A stretch of 64,000 nucleotides of DNA from Candidatus Nanopelagicales bacterium (GCA_018402075.1 JAGYJP010000003.1:124001-188000), one strand, 5' to 3'; shown: positions 9,069 to 17,845, counted from the stretch's first letter. Made by a program: numbers and translations. The notes: generated by a model not told the origin, from the sequence alone.

Positions 9069-9547
9069 AAATCTCCCGAAGTCGGCTTTTAGAGTTGCGA
9101 TTTAAGAATTTTCACCCGCCGAGGACAAGCATGTTGCCCCTGACGGACCGGGCACCAAGTTCAATTCACTTACTGGGCGGTTAATTCTGGTGAACATGCA
9201 ATTTCGAAGGTCACCCAGTAGTTATCTATTGGCACTCATGTGAAGTTCCTTAGGACATTTTGCCCCAGTTCTTCAAAAATAGTATTCGAATAGTGTAAAA
9301 ACCGAATATTTTTTGCCGAATATTAATTTGCGATATTGACACCCTTGCACCACATACGGCTTACTTCTTCTTGGGTGTTGATCGGACATAAACAGACATG
9401 ATCTGACATTAATGACCGGACATCACTCAGTGTCGAAAAGGATTTCGATTCAAAAGTTTAAAGGGAACACCATCCGGTGCACCCGGGCATGGAAGCTCAC
9501 TTCACTAGCGCGCTAGCACTTCGGTGCCGGGGCACATAGGAGCCAAA
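9069..9547. other. Long AT-rich non-coding region upstream of fliA
   Basis: No convincing gene lies in these 479 bp. The central part (about 9270-9340) is clearly richer in A/T than its surroundings and contains TATTCGAATA and two copies of CCGAATATT (9302-9310, 9316-9324). TAAA (9296-9299) with GCCGAATA (9315-9322) at 15-bp spacing resembles a FliA/WhiG-type promoter. A weaker candidate, CTCA at 9426 with TTCGATTC, lies nearer fliA. AGGAG just before 9548 is the fliA ribosome-binding site. The region probably holds the control sequences for both the response regulator and fliA. Confidence 0.5.
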
Positions 9548-10455
9548 ATGCTTGACACGAATTCCTCAGGAGGAAAGCGGACTCTCTCGCCAGAGGGGCA
9601 GCTGCTGGTCACCAGCAACCTTGCCTTGGTCGGATATGTAGTCAGCGGCCTCGCCATGAAACTTCCCACCTACATCGATCGCGACGACCTTCGGTCGGCC
9701 GGCCTCGAGGGCCTGGTCCAGGCCGCCCATTCATTTTCCGAGGACCGCGGGGTGCCATTTCGTCACTTCGCCGCCCTGCGAATTCGAGGGGCAATCATGG
9801 ACGATCTCCGGCGCAAGGACTGGGCCACCCGCTCTGTCCGTCAGGCTGGTCGGGCCCGCGAAGAAGCGGTGGACCACTTGATCGCCACCTTGGGCTCGGC
9901 TCCGAAAAGCACCGAGATCGCCGAATACATGGGTGTGAGTATTGAAGAGCTCCGCACCCTGGATGCCTCCTCACCCGCGGGAGTGTTCTCTCCCTCGACG
10001 CTGACCCGGCCTCAGGCTCAAGTCAGGCAACAGATTTTGTGGACGCCGAGTCCCTCGGTCCCGAGGAACATATTCTGGATACCGAGTTTCAGACCTACCT
10101 CCGAGCAGCAGTTTCGGCACTTCCCGACCGCCTCGGCACCGTGATCACCCGCTACTTCCTGCAGGGCCATGCCATGGCAGACATTGCCGAGGACCTCGGG
10201 GTGACCGAGTCCAGGGTTTCCCAGTTGCGCGCTGAAGCCCTCGTTCTCTTGCGCGACGGCATGAACGCCCACCTTGCCCCCGAGCAGGTTCCCGCATCAA
10301 CGAGACCCGGCGGGGCGGTGGACCGGCGCAGGTCCGCCTACTTCGCATCCGTTGCCGAGCATCGCTTGCTGGGCTTGGACCAGCGCCTAACCGAAGAAAA
10401 GAAAGCTGCCGCCGACCGAGTGCGTCAACCAAGCACCGCCGGAGTGGCGTCATGA
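9548..10455 (+). pseudogene. fliA: Flagellar/sporulation-type sigma factor FliA (sigma-28), frame broken once
   Basis: From ATG 9548 (AGGAG six bases upstream) the product has sigma region 2 (SNLALVGYVVSGLAMKLPTYIDRDDLRSAGLEGLVQAA...PFRHFAALRIRGAIMDDLRR) and region 3. Near 10015-10035 the frame is lost. The next frame continues DAESLGPEEHILDTEFQTYLRAAVSALPDRLGTVITRYFLQG with region 4 (MADIAEDLGVTESRVSQLRAEAL). A single missing base explains the break. FliA directs RNA polymerase to late flagellar promoters, and several CTCA-N16-GCCGATAA elements in this window fit it. Those promoters are well preserved, which argues that the gene is functional in the organism. No FlgM anti-sigma gene was seen. 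Confidence 0.85.
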
Positions 10456-10538
10456 ACACCACAATCAACACCACAATCAACACGAACACCGTTAACGCAA
10501 TCAGCATCAACGTAGAAGAGGTATCTCATGTCATTTGA
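10452..10538 (+). CDS. Possible 28-codon leader peptide between fliA and the flagellin-like gene
   Basis: An ATG overlapping the fliA stop (ATGA) opens a short frame, MNTTINTTINTNTVNAISIN, ending inside the next gene. It arises largely from a repeated AACACCACAATC 12-mer. It could couple translation of the two genes, but its low-complexity sequence also fits a spacer without function. Confidence 0.2.
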   Translation: MNTTINTTINTNTVNAISINVEEVSHVI

Positions 10539-11297
10539 AATCGCCCCGGTGGGCGCAAATGCGGTTAACACCAGGCCGGATATCGCCCTGTTGCAGGCCA
10601 ATGCCACCAGTGCGCTGGCCAAGATCTCAGGGGATGTCAAGTCTGCCAATGTTGCCCAGGTCGCCCCGACCAACCCGCCCGCGGGTCTGGTCTCCTCACT
10701 GGCGGCCACTCAAACTGCGATTACCAGCACGCAAAACGCGGTGAATGTCCTTCAGACCGCAGATGCCGCCTACGCCAAGGGCGTCACCCTGGCCCAACAG
10801 GGTGTGGCTCTGGCGACCGATCGCCTCACGGCAGGGGTGATACCGCGGCCATTGACACCCAGCTTTTGGCTGTGCAGTCAGGAATCGACTCCATTGGTGC
10901 CAACACCACCTTCGGGGGCGTTCCCGTTCTTGGCAATCCGGTGACGGCCGCGGTGAACTCCACCGGTGCCAGCATCACCGTGACCCCCGATCCAATTGCT
11001 TCGGTGAACTCCGGTATCCCGGTCCAGCCCGGCAGTATTGCCGAGTTCCAGGCGGCCGCCGCTGCAATCACGAGTTCCCGCTCAGCAAATGCGGGCAATC
11101 TGATTTCACTGCAGAACTCGCTTCAGGTTCTCGAGTCCACGATCGCCAATCAGCAAGCGGCAATCGGGCAGGCTCTGGACGTGAGTGTGGTCAAAGAAAT
11201 GATGAACTTGACCTCGACTAACATCATGGCGGACCCCGCAGCGGCCCTGCAGGCTCAGGCCATGCAGATGTCTAATGCGGTGTTCAAACTGCTGTAA
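10528..11297 (+). pseudogene. Divergent flagellin-like protein, frame broken once
   Basis: The start is ATG 10528 with an AGAGG ribosome-binding site. The N-terminal half (LLQANATSALAKISGD...QTAITSTQNAVNVLQTADAAYAKGVTLAQQG) and C-terminal half (NAGNLISLQNSLQVLES...VVKEMMNLTSTNIMADPAAALQAQAMQMSNAVFKLL) follow the flagellin D0/D1 pattern but differ strongly from the five flagellins downstream. The frame is lost near 10836 in a run of G; one extra G gives AGGDTAAIDTQLLAVQSG and a protein of about 256 residues. It may be a minor flagellin, a junction-type filament protein or a specialised paralogue. Its adjacency to fliA and fliD fits a filament role. Confidence 0.7.
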
Positions 11298-11361
11298 ATC
11301 CGATTATCCAATCGCCTGCTAGAAAGCCAAGTGGTGCCGATTAGGTAGGTGGAGGTGTGTT

Positions 11362-12436
11362 GTGGTCGGAATATCGTCCATGAACTTGATCGACGTGCAA
11401 GCCATTGTGTCTAACATCATGGCTGTTGAATCCATGCGCAGTAACCGACTCGTGGAGCAAAAGTCCGCCCAGGATCTGCAAATTGCGGCCTACCAAGAAC
11501 TTAACACCAGCATGGCGGCGGTGGCATCCGCCGCTGAAGCGATTACCAGTTCAGCCAGATGGGTCCCCGCCAGCACCACGGTCACTTTTGCCGACGGCGC
11601 TGATGCTGGCAAAGTTTCAGCGTTTTCCACTGCAGGGGCTGTTGCCGGTAATTCACCTTACCCGTTCACCGTGACCTCGATTGTGGATCCAACGCTAGAT
11701 CCCGCCTCAACCTCCGCGTCCATTACTTACACCAAAAATGGTTCGACGGTGACTCAGACCTCGACCTCGAATACCTTTTCCAATCTGGCGGATTTCCCTG
11801 GGTTGACCATCACAGTGTCCGGTACCACGACGGGAACGGTGACCCTGACGCCGCAGGTGCCCAGTGCATCGACATCAGCCACCATGGTCGCGGCCGCTCA
11901 GAACCTGGTAACAGCACTCAATAACACGCTCAACTTGATCAAGGTTCAGACTTCAGCTAACGGGCCGTTGGAAACGGACTTACACCCCCGGCAGGTCTCC
12001 CAAGACCTACTCAGCGCAACATTTGACTCAAATACCCTCGCATCCTTAGTCTGACGCCGGGATTCAATTGACCAAGGTCGGCTCTTTCACTTTTGATCAA
12101 GCCACGTTCAGTGATGCGTATGACAACAAAGCAACTACCCCGTTTTCTTACAACATTATCGGTCAGGTTGCGGCCTTCGCGGCCCGCGTCGAAGCAGTCG
12201 CGACATCGACAACATCGGTAACGGGCTCCCTGTCCCGCGAGGTGTCTTTCCGCCAGACCCGCGTGTCGGACCTTACCCAACAAATCACCAACATGGACAC
12301 AGCCCTAGCGCAACGCGAGGATTCACTCACAATTTTCTATTCAGAACTTAACGCCAAGATTCAGGCGCTCCAATCCAAGCAAAGTTTCCTGCAAACCTCA
12401 CTCGATGTTTTCGTTAAAGCATTGACCAAAAACTGA
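11362..12436 (+). pseudogene. fliD: Flagellar filament cap FliD, frame broken
   Basis: A strong GGTGGAGG site precedes GTG 11362. The N-terminus (ISSMNLIDVQAIVSNIMAVESMRSNRLVEQKSAQDLQIAAYQELNTSM) is the FliD_N signature. The C-terminal part after 12060 (LTKVGSFTFDQATFSDAYDN...VTGSLSREVSFRQTRVSDLTQQITNMDTALAQREDSLTIFYSELNAKIQALQSKQSFLQTSL) is FliD_C. FliD caps the filament and promotes flagellin polymerisation. The frame breaks near 12047-12060; adding a G at each of two short G runs would read LGLTPGIQLTKVG. The protein would be about 358 residues, short for FliD but common in Gram-positives. FliS follows after 5 bp. Confidence 0.82.
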
Positions 12437-12441
12437 TTTAT

Positions 12442-12855
12442 ATGCAAAAGAATCCATATCAGGCCGTCGCCAGTTACCGTGACCACGCGGTCACGACTGC
12501 ATCGCCGGCCCGAATTGTGGTGTTGGCTTTTGAACGCCTGACCCTTGACCTCGAGCGGGCATTGGTCGCCCTTGAGGCCGGTGAGCACCCCCACCCCCAT
12601 TTGATTCACGCCCAAGAACTCCTCATGGCCCTTCTCTCCGGCCTAGACACCGACGCGTGGGAACACGCTCACCGCCTCGGCACCATTTACCTATCTGTCC
12701 ACCAAAGTCTGATCACTGCCAATATTGAAAAGAATCCGGTTTTGATCAAAGACAGTCTGGAAATAATTGTGGGCCTGCGAGATGCCTGGACCCAGGCCGA
12801 AAGATCAGCCGGTGAACTTTCAACTCCACAGCCGCTGCGGGTCGTTGATGTCTGA
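12442..12855 (+). CDS. fliS: Flagellin export chaperone FliS
   Basis: The 137-residue product begins MQKNPYQAVASYRDHAVTTASPARIVVLAFERLTLDLERAL, the typical FliS start, and is all helical. FliS binds the C-terminal D0 helix of flagellin in the cytoplasm to prevent early polymerisation and deliver it to the export gate. It lies 5 bp after fliD and overlaps the next gene by 8 bp, as in standard fliD-fliS-fliT operons. It is the only gene between 8.4 and 17.8 kb with an intact frame. Confidence 0.93.
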   Translation: MQKNPYQAVASYRDHAVTTASPARIVVLAFERLTLDLERALVALEAGEHPHPHLIHAQELLMALLSGLDTDAWEHAHRLGTIYLSVHQSLITANIEKNPVLIKDSLEIIVGLRDAWTQAERSAGELSTPQPLRVVDV

Positions 12856-13161
12856 CAACAATCAGGCCATTCACGTCTGGGAGCGCACCCTCGACCACAT
12901 TGAACTTGACCTTCAAGAGGCAAGTTCACTAGCAAGTGATCCCATGGCCCAATCACCCGAAGGCTGGGCACCCCCGCTGACCTTCCCCCCATGCCCCCCG
13001 AGGTGGTGGACCGGGCGCGGCAACTGCTCAAGCAACAAAGTGAGTTGCTCACCCAACTTGAATTGACCCGGCGAAAAGTCAGACGGCACCTTCAGTACCT
13101 GGATGCGAACGCCGCCAAGGGCATGGGCAGCGGTCCGCGGTTTATTGACGCTCAGTCATAG
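12848..13161 (+). pseudogene. FliT-like small flagellar chaperone, frame broken once
   Basis: ATG 12848 lies inside the end of fliS. The first frame reads MSDNNQAIHVWERTLDHIEL to about residue 46. In the next frame it continues MPPEVVDRARQLLKQQSELLTQLELTRRKVRRHLQYLDANAAKGM and ends IDAQS at 13161. The break falls in a run of six C (about 12986); a seventh C joins the halves into a 104-residue helical protein. Position after fliS and the helical composition suggest a FliT-type chaperone, but no diagnostic motif was recognised. The span is one base short of a multiple of three, consistent with one deletion. Confidence 0.6.
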
Positions 13162-13212
13162 CCACTGACCGACCCGAACCGCGCAGGCCTTTTAGGTTCT
13201 TTTCCCAAATTA

Positions 13213-13240
13213 CTTAACTCAGAGCGGCCATTGCCGTTAT
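13213..13240 (+). promoter_or_regulatory. Putative FliA-type promoter of flagellin 1
   Basis: CTTA (13213-13216) and GCCGTTAT (13233-13240) are separated by exactly 16 bp, as in the CTCA-N16-GCCGATAA elements before flgN, flgB and fliL. One mismatch falls in the -35 and two in the -10. It lies 55 bp upstream of the flagellin 1 ATG, giving a leader that contains both hairpins. Confidence 0.5.
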
Positions 13241-13247
13241 TCACTGT

Positions 13248-13294
13248 GAGTTCCAAGGACGGACCTCAGTTAATGAATCTTCAAGGAGGAAGAT
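13248..13294 (+). promoter_or_regulatory. Flagellin 1 leader: two GGA-loop hairpins (putative CsrA sites)
   Basis: Hairpin 1 (13248-13267) pairs GAGTTCC with GGACCTC (one mismatch) around loop AAGGAC. Hairpin 2 (13277-13294) pairs ATCTTC with GAAGAT around loop AAGGAG, which is the Shine-Dalgarno; the ATG starts two bases after the stem. GGA in a hairpin loop is the core CsrA/RsmA recognition feature. The arrangement resembles the two CsrA sites of the Bacillus subtilis hag leader. Confidence 0.65.
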
Positions 13295-13295
13295 C

Positions 13296-14086
13296 ATGGC
13301 ATTTCAAGTTAATTCCAATGTCTCGGCATTGAACGTTTACAACAACCTCGGGGTGCATCAGGCAAAGTCCAGTGCATCACTCGCCCGGATTTCCAGTGGC
13401 CTCAAAGCCGCCGGTGGTGGCGATATCGCCAGCCAGGGAACCGCAGCGACCATCAATGCGGCACTGCAAGGCACTCAGAGTGCAATCAGCCAGGTGCAAA
13501 GCGCGATCAACCAGTTGCAGGCCGCAGACGCCGCCTACGGTGAACTAATCGCCCTCGGCCAAAAAGGCATGGAAGTGGCAAGTCGAGGCGCTGATGCCGG
13601 TGCTGACTTCTCAGCTGCTGGTACGCTCAGGCTGCACGCACTTAAAGCCGGTATCACATCAATTCAGGCTAACACTCAATTCAATGGGGTCGAGCCCATT
13701 AACCACCGCTAGCAGCCCCCAACGTCGGTGTCGGCTGCTTTCACCGTGACACCACCACCAGTCACGGCAGCACCAACACTTGCGGCCATTACTGACGCTA
13801 CGCGACAGCAGGCACTGCAGTCGGCTGACTTCACCACCTACGTTAACGGTACCGTCGACAGCTCGGGCAGACGAATGCGGGCAACATTGCTTCACTGCAG
13901 AACACCTTGCAGGTGCTCAACTCGGTGGCAGCAAATGAGTTGGCTGGTATCGGTCAAGCTCAAGACACCGATATTGCTAAAGAAATGATGAACCTGACTT
14001 CAGCGAACATCATGACCGAAGCAGCAACAGCAATGCTCGCCCAAGCAATGCAACTACCCAACAGCGTGCTCAAACTGCTCCAGTAG
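13296..14086 (+). pseudogene. Flagellin copy 1, conserved ends intact, core out of frame
   Basis: The first 110 residues (MAFQVNSNVSALNVYNNLGV...SSGLKAAGGGDIASQGTAAT) are a flagellin D0/D1 N-terminus. The last 80 (SLQNTLQVLNSVAANELAGI...KEMMNLTSANIMTEAATAML...LKLLQ) are the matching C-terminus. Between about 13610 and 13880 the frame is lost several times; compared with the best-preserved copy, bases seem to be inserted at scattered positions. The intact product would be about 263 residues, a short flagellin with a minimal surface domain. It is the first of five tandem copies and has its own promoter candidate and two-hairpin leader. Confidence 0.8.
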
Positions 14087-14140
14087 TAGTCACTAGTTCA
14101 TCTTGTTTCACCTTTTATAAGTTCCAATTTCAGTAATGGG

Positions 14141-14188
14141 TCAGCCCAAGGATGGGTCTGATTTTCAATAATCTTCAAGGAGGAAGAT
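14141..14188 (+). promoter_or_regulatory. Flagellin 2 leader: two GGA-loop hairpins (putative CsrA sites)
   Basis: Hairpin 1 (14141-14161) pairs TCAGCCCA with TGGGTCTGA around loop AGGA: eight base pairs with one bulged T. Its core CCCAAGGATGGG closely follows the CsrA consensus ACARGGAUG. Hairpin 2 (14171-14188) has arms ATCTTC and GAAGAT around loop AAGGAG, the Shine-Dalgarno. The same leader recurs before copies 4 and 5. Confidence 0.7.
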
Positions 14189-14189
14189 C

Positions 14190-14990
14190 ATGGCTTTTCA
14201 AGTTAATTCCAATGTCTCGGCATTGAATGTGTACAACAACCTCGGGGTGCATCAGGCAAAGTCCAGTGCATCACTCGCCCGGATTTCCAGTGGCCTCAAA
14301 GCCGCCGGTGGTGGCGATATCGCCAGCCAGGGAACCGCAGCGACCCTCAATGCGGCAATGCAAGCCACCCAAAGCTCCATCAGCCAGGTGCAAAACGCAA
14401 TCAACCAACTTCAGGCCGCGGATGCTGCCTACGGTGAGACTATCGCCCTAGGCCAAAAAGGCATAGAAGTGGCAAGTCGAGGCGCCGATGCCGGTGCTGA
14501 CTTCATCAGCTCTCGACGCTCAGACTGACAGCAATCGCAGCGGGTATCGCTTCAATCCGAGACGAACACTGAATTCAACGGCACAGCTATTGACCACAGC
14601 TGCAGCACCTCAACGTCGGTGTCGGCATCGTTTCACACGCGACACCGACTGTCACCGCAGCACCAGTCGCTGGCTGCCAACTGCCGGCGCAGCACTGCGA
14701 CGCAATTGCGGACTCCGACTATGCTACGAACTATCGATACATTATGCTGACAACGGTACGATCAACGTCGGGCCACGAATGCGGGCAACATTGCTTCACT
14801 GCAGAACACTCTGCAGGTGCTCAACTCGGTGGCAGCAAATGAGTTGGCCGGTATCGGTCAAGCCCAAGACACCGATATTGCCAAGGAAATGATGAACCTG
14901 ACCTCAGCGAACATCATGACCGAAGCAGCAACAGCAATGCTCGCCCAAGCAATGCAACTACCCAACAGCGTGCTCAAACTGCTCCAGTAA
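14190..14990 (+). pseudogene. Flagellin copy 2, conserved ends intact, core out of frame
   Basis: The N-terminal 108 residues are nearly identical to copy 1 (differences include MQATQSSISQVQNAI), and the C-terminal 80 match copy 1 almost exactly. The core (about 14505-14790) contains extra bases and an early stop at 14526. The whole span is a multiple of three (267 codons), so the indels cancel overall. Flagellin is secreted through the flagellar export apparatus and polymerises under the FliD cap. A strong palindromic terminator follows, which separates copies 1-2 from copies 3-5. Confidence 0.8.
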
Positions 14991-15008
14991 ATTCAGGAGT
15001 AGTTCTGG

Positions 15009-15054
15009 CCGGTGGCCACAGTGCAGATATCTGCACTGTGGCCACCGGTTTTTT
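15009..15054 (+). terminator. Intrinsic terminator, perfect 40-bp palindrome plus T-run
   Basis: Positions 15009-15048 form a perfectly self-complementary 40-bp sequence with arms CCGGTGGCCACAGTGCAG and its complement and GATATC as turn, followed by TTTTTT. It lies 19 bp after the flagellin 2 stop and should end transcription of copies 1-2. About 170 bp of non-coding sequence with no recognised feature separates it from the next leader. Confidence 0.9.
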
Positions 15055-15221
15055 GTGTGAACACTGTGTGACAACTTGTGTGGATCCAGGTGCGAGTGCG
15101 GATGTGGGTTTGGGTGCGCATCGGTTTTTACCACTTTTTTTCCTCAAGTGCAGCTCGGTCTTGCCGAGGCAGGCTCGAGGCCTTATCTTAAAATAAGCGG
15201 CATCTCAATGATCTCCGCTAG

Positions 15222-15265
15222 GCCCACGGATGGGCTGATCGCGTTTAGTTTTCATGGATGAGGAG
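15222..15265 (+). promoter_or_regulatory. Flagellin 3 leader: CGGA-loop hairpin and GGA-rich ribosome-binding site
   Basis: GCCCA (15222-15226) and TGGGC (15231-15235) pair perfectly around tetraloop CGGA. Near the start codon CATGGATG (15253-15260) runs into the AGGAG Shine-Dalgarno (15261-15265), giving two further GGA motifs. The leader differs in sequence from copies 1, 2, 4 and 5 but keeps the same plan: an upstream GGA hairpin and a GGA at the ribosome-binding site. Confidence 0.6.
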
Positions 15266-15267
15266 AT

Positions 15268-16048
15268 ATGGCTTTTCAGATTAATTCCAATGTCACGGCA
15301 TTGAACGTTTACAACAACCTCGGGGTGCATCAGGCAAAGTCCAGTGCGGCACTTGCCCGGATTTCCAGTGGCCTCAAAGCCGCCGGTGGTGGCGATATCG
15401 CCAGCCAGGGAACCGCAGCCACCCTCAATGCGGCACTGCAGGCCACCCAAAGCTCCATCAGCCAGGTGCAAAGCGCAATCAACCAGTTACAGGCCGCAGA
15501 CGCCGCCTACGGTGAACTAATCGCCCTCGGCCAAAAAGGCCTGGAAGTCTCAAGTCGGGGCGCCGATGCTGGCGCTGATTTCTCGGCTCTGGGTACGCAG
15601 GCTGCGGCACTCAAGGCTGGTATCACCTCAATCCAAACCAACACCGAATTCAATGGGGCAGTTTTCACCACCGCTTCAACCCCCAACGTCGGTGTCGGCT
15701 CGTTCACAGCGACACCCACCGTCGCTGCGGCACCAACCCTGGCAGGATCCTAATTGCCGAGCGCAGCCACTGCAGCCACTGCGGCCGGACGATTTCACTA
15801 CCTATGTAAATGCCACCGTGGACATTCGGGCCACGAATGCGGGTCGCCTTGCTTCGCTGCAGAACACCTTGCAGGTGCTCAACTCGGTGGCAGCAAATGA
15901 GACAGCCGGTATCGGTCAGGCCCAAGACACCGATATTGCCAAAGAAATGATGAACCTGACCTCAGCGAACATCATGACCGAAGCAGCAACAGCAATGCTC
16001 GCCCAAGCAATGCAACTACCCAACAGCGTGCTCAAACTGCTCCAGTAG
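15268..16048 (+). pseudogene. Flagellin copy 3, best-preserved copy, one damaged stretch
   Basis: The frame is open from ATG 15268 through residue 162, including the full D0/D1 N-terminus and most of the core (GTQAAALKAGITSIQTNTEFNGAVFTTASTPNVGVGSFTATPTV). A few extra bases around 15745-15795 then shift the frame. Removing them gives ADPNADAATAATADDFTTYVNATVDIRATNAG, which joins the standard C-terminus ending LKLLQ. The predicted protein is about 258 residues. This copy shows what an undamaged member looks like. Its leader is the most divergent of the five. Confidence 0.82.
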
Positions 16049-16102
16049 TATCACAGTTCATCTTCACTTCACCTTTATAAGTTCCACAATTTTGGTAATG
16101 AG

Positions 16103-16150
16103 TCAGCCCAAGGATGGGTCTGATTTTCAATAGTCTTCAAGGAGGAAGAT
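16103..16150 (+). promoter_or_regulatory. Flagellin 4 leader: two GGA-loop hairpins (putative CsrA sites)
   Basis: Hairpin 1 (16103-16123) is identical to that of copies 2 and 5: eight pairs around loop AGGA with one bulged T. Hairpin 2 (16133-16150) pairs GTCTTC with GAAGAT (one G-T pair) around loop AAGGAG. No clear FliA-type promoter is visible between copy 3 and this leader, so copy 4 may be read through from upstream. Confidence 0.68.
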
Positions 16151-16151
16151 C

Positions 16152-16938
16152 ATGGCTTTTCAGATTAATTCCAATGTCACGGCATTGAATGTGTATAACA
16201 ACCTCGGGGTGCATCAGGCAAAGTCCAGTGCAGCACTTGCCCGGATTTCCAGTGGCCTCAAAGCCGCCGGTGGTGGCGATATCGCCAGCCAGGGAACCGC
16301 AGCCACCCTCAATGCGGCACTACAAGCCACCCAAAGCTCCATCAGCCAGGTGCAAAGCGCAATCAACCAGTCTACAGGCCGCAGATGCCGCCTACGGCGA
16401 ACTGATCGCCCTCGGCCAAAAAGGGATCGAAGTTGCAAGCCGAGGCGCCGATGCTGGTGCTGACGTCTCAGCACTGTACGCTCAAGCTGACTGCACTCAC
16501 AGCGGGTATCACTTCAATCCAAGACCAACACCAATTCAATGGGGCAGTCTGTTGCATGGCACCAGCTGTCAACCCCCAACGTCGGTGTCGGCACTCGTTC
16601 ACAGCGACGCCACCGTCGCTGCGGCACCAGCCGTGGAGGACTCCGGATGCCGACGCAGCCACTGCAGCCACTGCGGCGGAGCATTCACACCTATGTCGAA
16701 TGCCACGGTCGATCTTCGGGCCACGAATGCGGGCAGCCTTGCTTCGCTGCAGAACACCTTGCAGGTGCTCAACTCGGTGGCAGCAAATGAGGCAGCCGGT
16801 ATCGGTCAAGCCCAAGACACCGATATTGCCAAAGAAATGATGAACCTGACCTCAGCGAACATCATGACCGAAGCAGCAACAGCAATGCTCGCCCAAGCAA
16901 TGCAACTACCCAACAGCGTGCTCAAACTGCTCCAGTAG
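16152..16938 (+). pseudogene. Flagellin copy 4, frame broken from residue 73 on
   Basis: The N-terminus matches copies 3 and 5, but an extra C in AGTCTACAGG (16370; AGTTACAGG in the other copies) shifts the frame inside the conserved QLQAADAAYGELIALGQKG block. More irregularities follow in the core to about 16700. The C-terminal 80 residues (ATNAGSLASLQNTLQVLNSVAANEAAGIGQ...) are intact. The intended product is about 260 residues. The damage lies inside a block kept identical in the other copies, which is easier to explain by base-calling or consensus error than by selection. Confidence 0.78.
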
Positions 16939-16970
16939 TCAGCACTTACTTCAACAACTTTGGTTATGAG

Positions 16971-17018
16971 TCAGCCCAAGGATGGGTCTGACCGACAGTA
17001 GTCTTCAAGGAGGAAGAT
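16971..17018 (+). promoter_or_regulatory. Flagellin 5 leader: two GGA-loop hairpins (putative CsrA sites)
   Basis: Hairpin 1 (16971-16991) repeats the TCAGCCCA / TGGGTCTGA stem with loop AGGA. Hairpin 2 (17001-17018) pairs GTCTTC with GAAGAT around the Shine-Dalgarno loop AAGGAG. Only 81 bp separate the copy 4 stop from the copy 5 ATG, yet both hairpins are kept. Confidence 0.68.
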
Positions 17019-17019
17019 C

Positions 17020-17841
17020 ATGGCTTTTCAAGTTAATTCCAATGTCACGGCATTGAATGTGTATAACAACCTCGGGGTGCATCAGGCAAAGTCCAGTGCA
17101 GCACTTGCCCGGATTTCCAGTGGCCTCAAAGCCGCCGGTGGTGGCGATATCGCAAGCCAGGGAACCGCAGCAACACTCAATGCGGCAATCCAAGCCACCC
17201 AAAGCTCCATCAGCCAGGTGCAAAGCGCAATCAACCGTCTACAGGCCGCAGATGCCGCCTACGGTGAACTGATCGCCCTGGGCCAAAAAGGTATGGAAGT
17301 GGCAAGTCGAGGGGCGGATGCAGGTGCTGACGTCTCAGCGCTTAGACGCTCAGACTGACCGCACTCACAAGCGGGTATCACGTCGATTCAAACTCAACAC
17401 GCAATTCAATGGCGTCGACCTGTTGGACCACCGCAGTAGCACCCTGACGTGGGTGTGGCAGCTTTGCACGGTGCCGATACATCAGGGGTCTCAATAACAG
17501 TGACGCCAACTTTCACCGCAGCACCAACAGTGACTGCGCTGGCCGACCCTGCGGTCGCAGCCAATATCACGTCCACTTTGACGGCCTACAACACATTTGT
17601 AGAAGCGACAATCGACAACAGGGCCACGAACGCGGGCAACATTGCATCACTGCAGAACACCTTGCAGGTGCTCAACTCGGTGGCAGCAAATGAGATGGCC
17701 GGTATCGGTCAGGCCCAAGACACCGATATTGCCAAGGAAATGATGAACCTGACCTCAGCGAACATCATGACGGATGCGGCAACGGCAATGCTCGCCCAAG
17801 CTATGCAACTACCCAACGCGGTACTTCGGCTGATCCAGTAA
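17020..17841 (+). pseudogene. Flagellin copy 5, conserved ends intact, core out of frame
   Basis: The N-terminal 110 residues are intact. A stop appears at 17356 after extra bases near 17342, and several more single-base insertions are visible to about 17480. From 17449 the original frame resumes (TVTPTFTAAPTVTALADPAVAANITSTLTAYNTFVEATIDNRATNAGN...) and runs to LRLIQ. The C-terminus is slightly more diverged than in copies 1-4 (MTDAATAML, LPNAVLRLIQ). The total span is a multiple of three (274 codons). It is the last copy before the flgN operon. Confidence 0.8.
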
Positions 17842-17845
17842 TTTT

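Noticed and set aside
14101..14140. FliA-type promoters before flagellins 2, 4 and 5
   Set aside because: TTCA and TTTCAGTA-like boxes have wrong spacing or too many mismatches; read-through from upstream copies is simpler.
13296..17841. Periodic near-identical blocks suggesting a CRISPR or mobile-element array
   Set aside because: The repeats are about 870 bp, coding, and are flagellin genes; there are no spacers, terminal inverted repeats or transposase.
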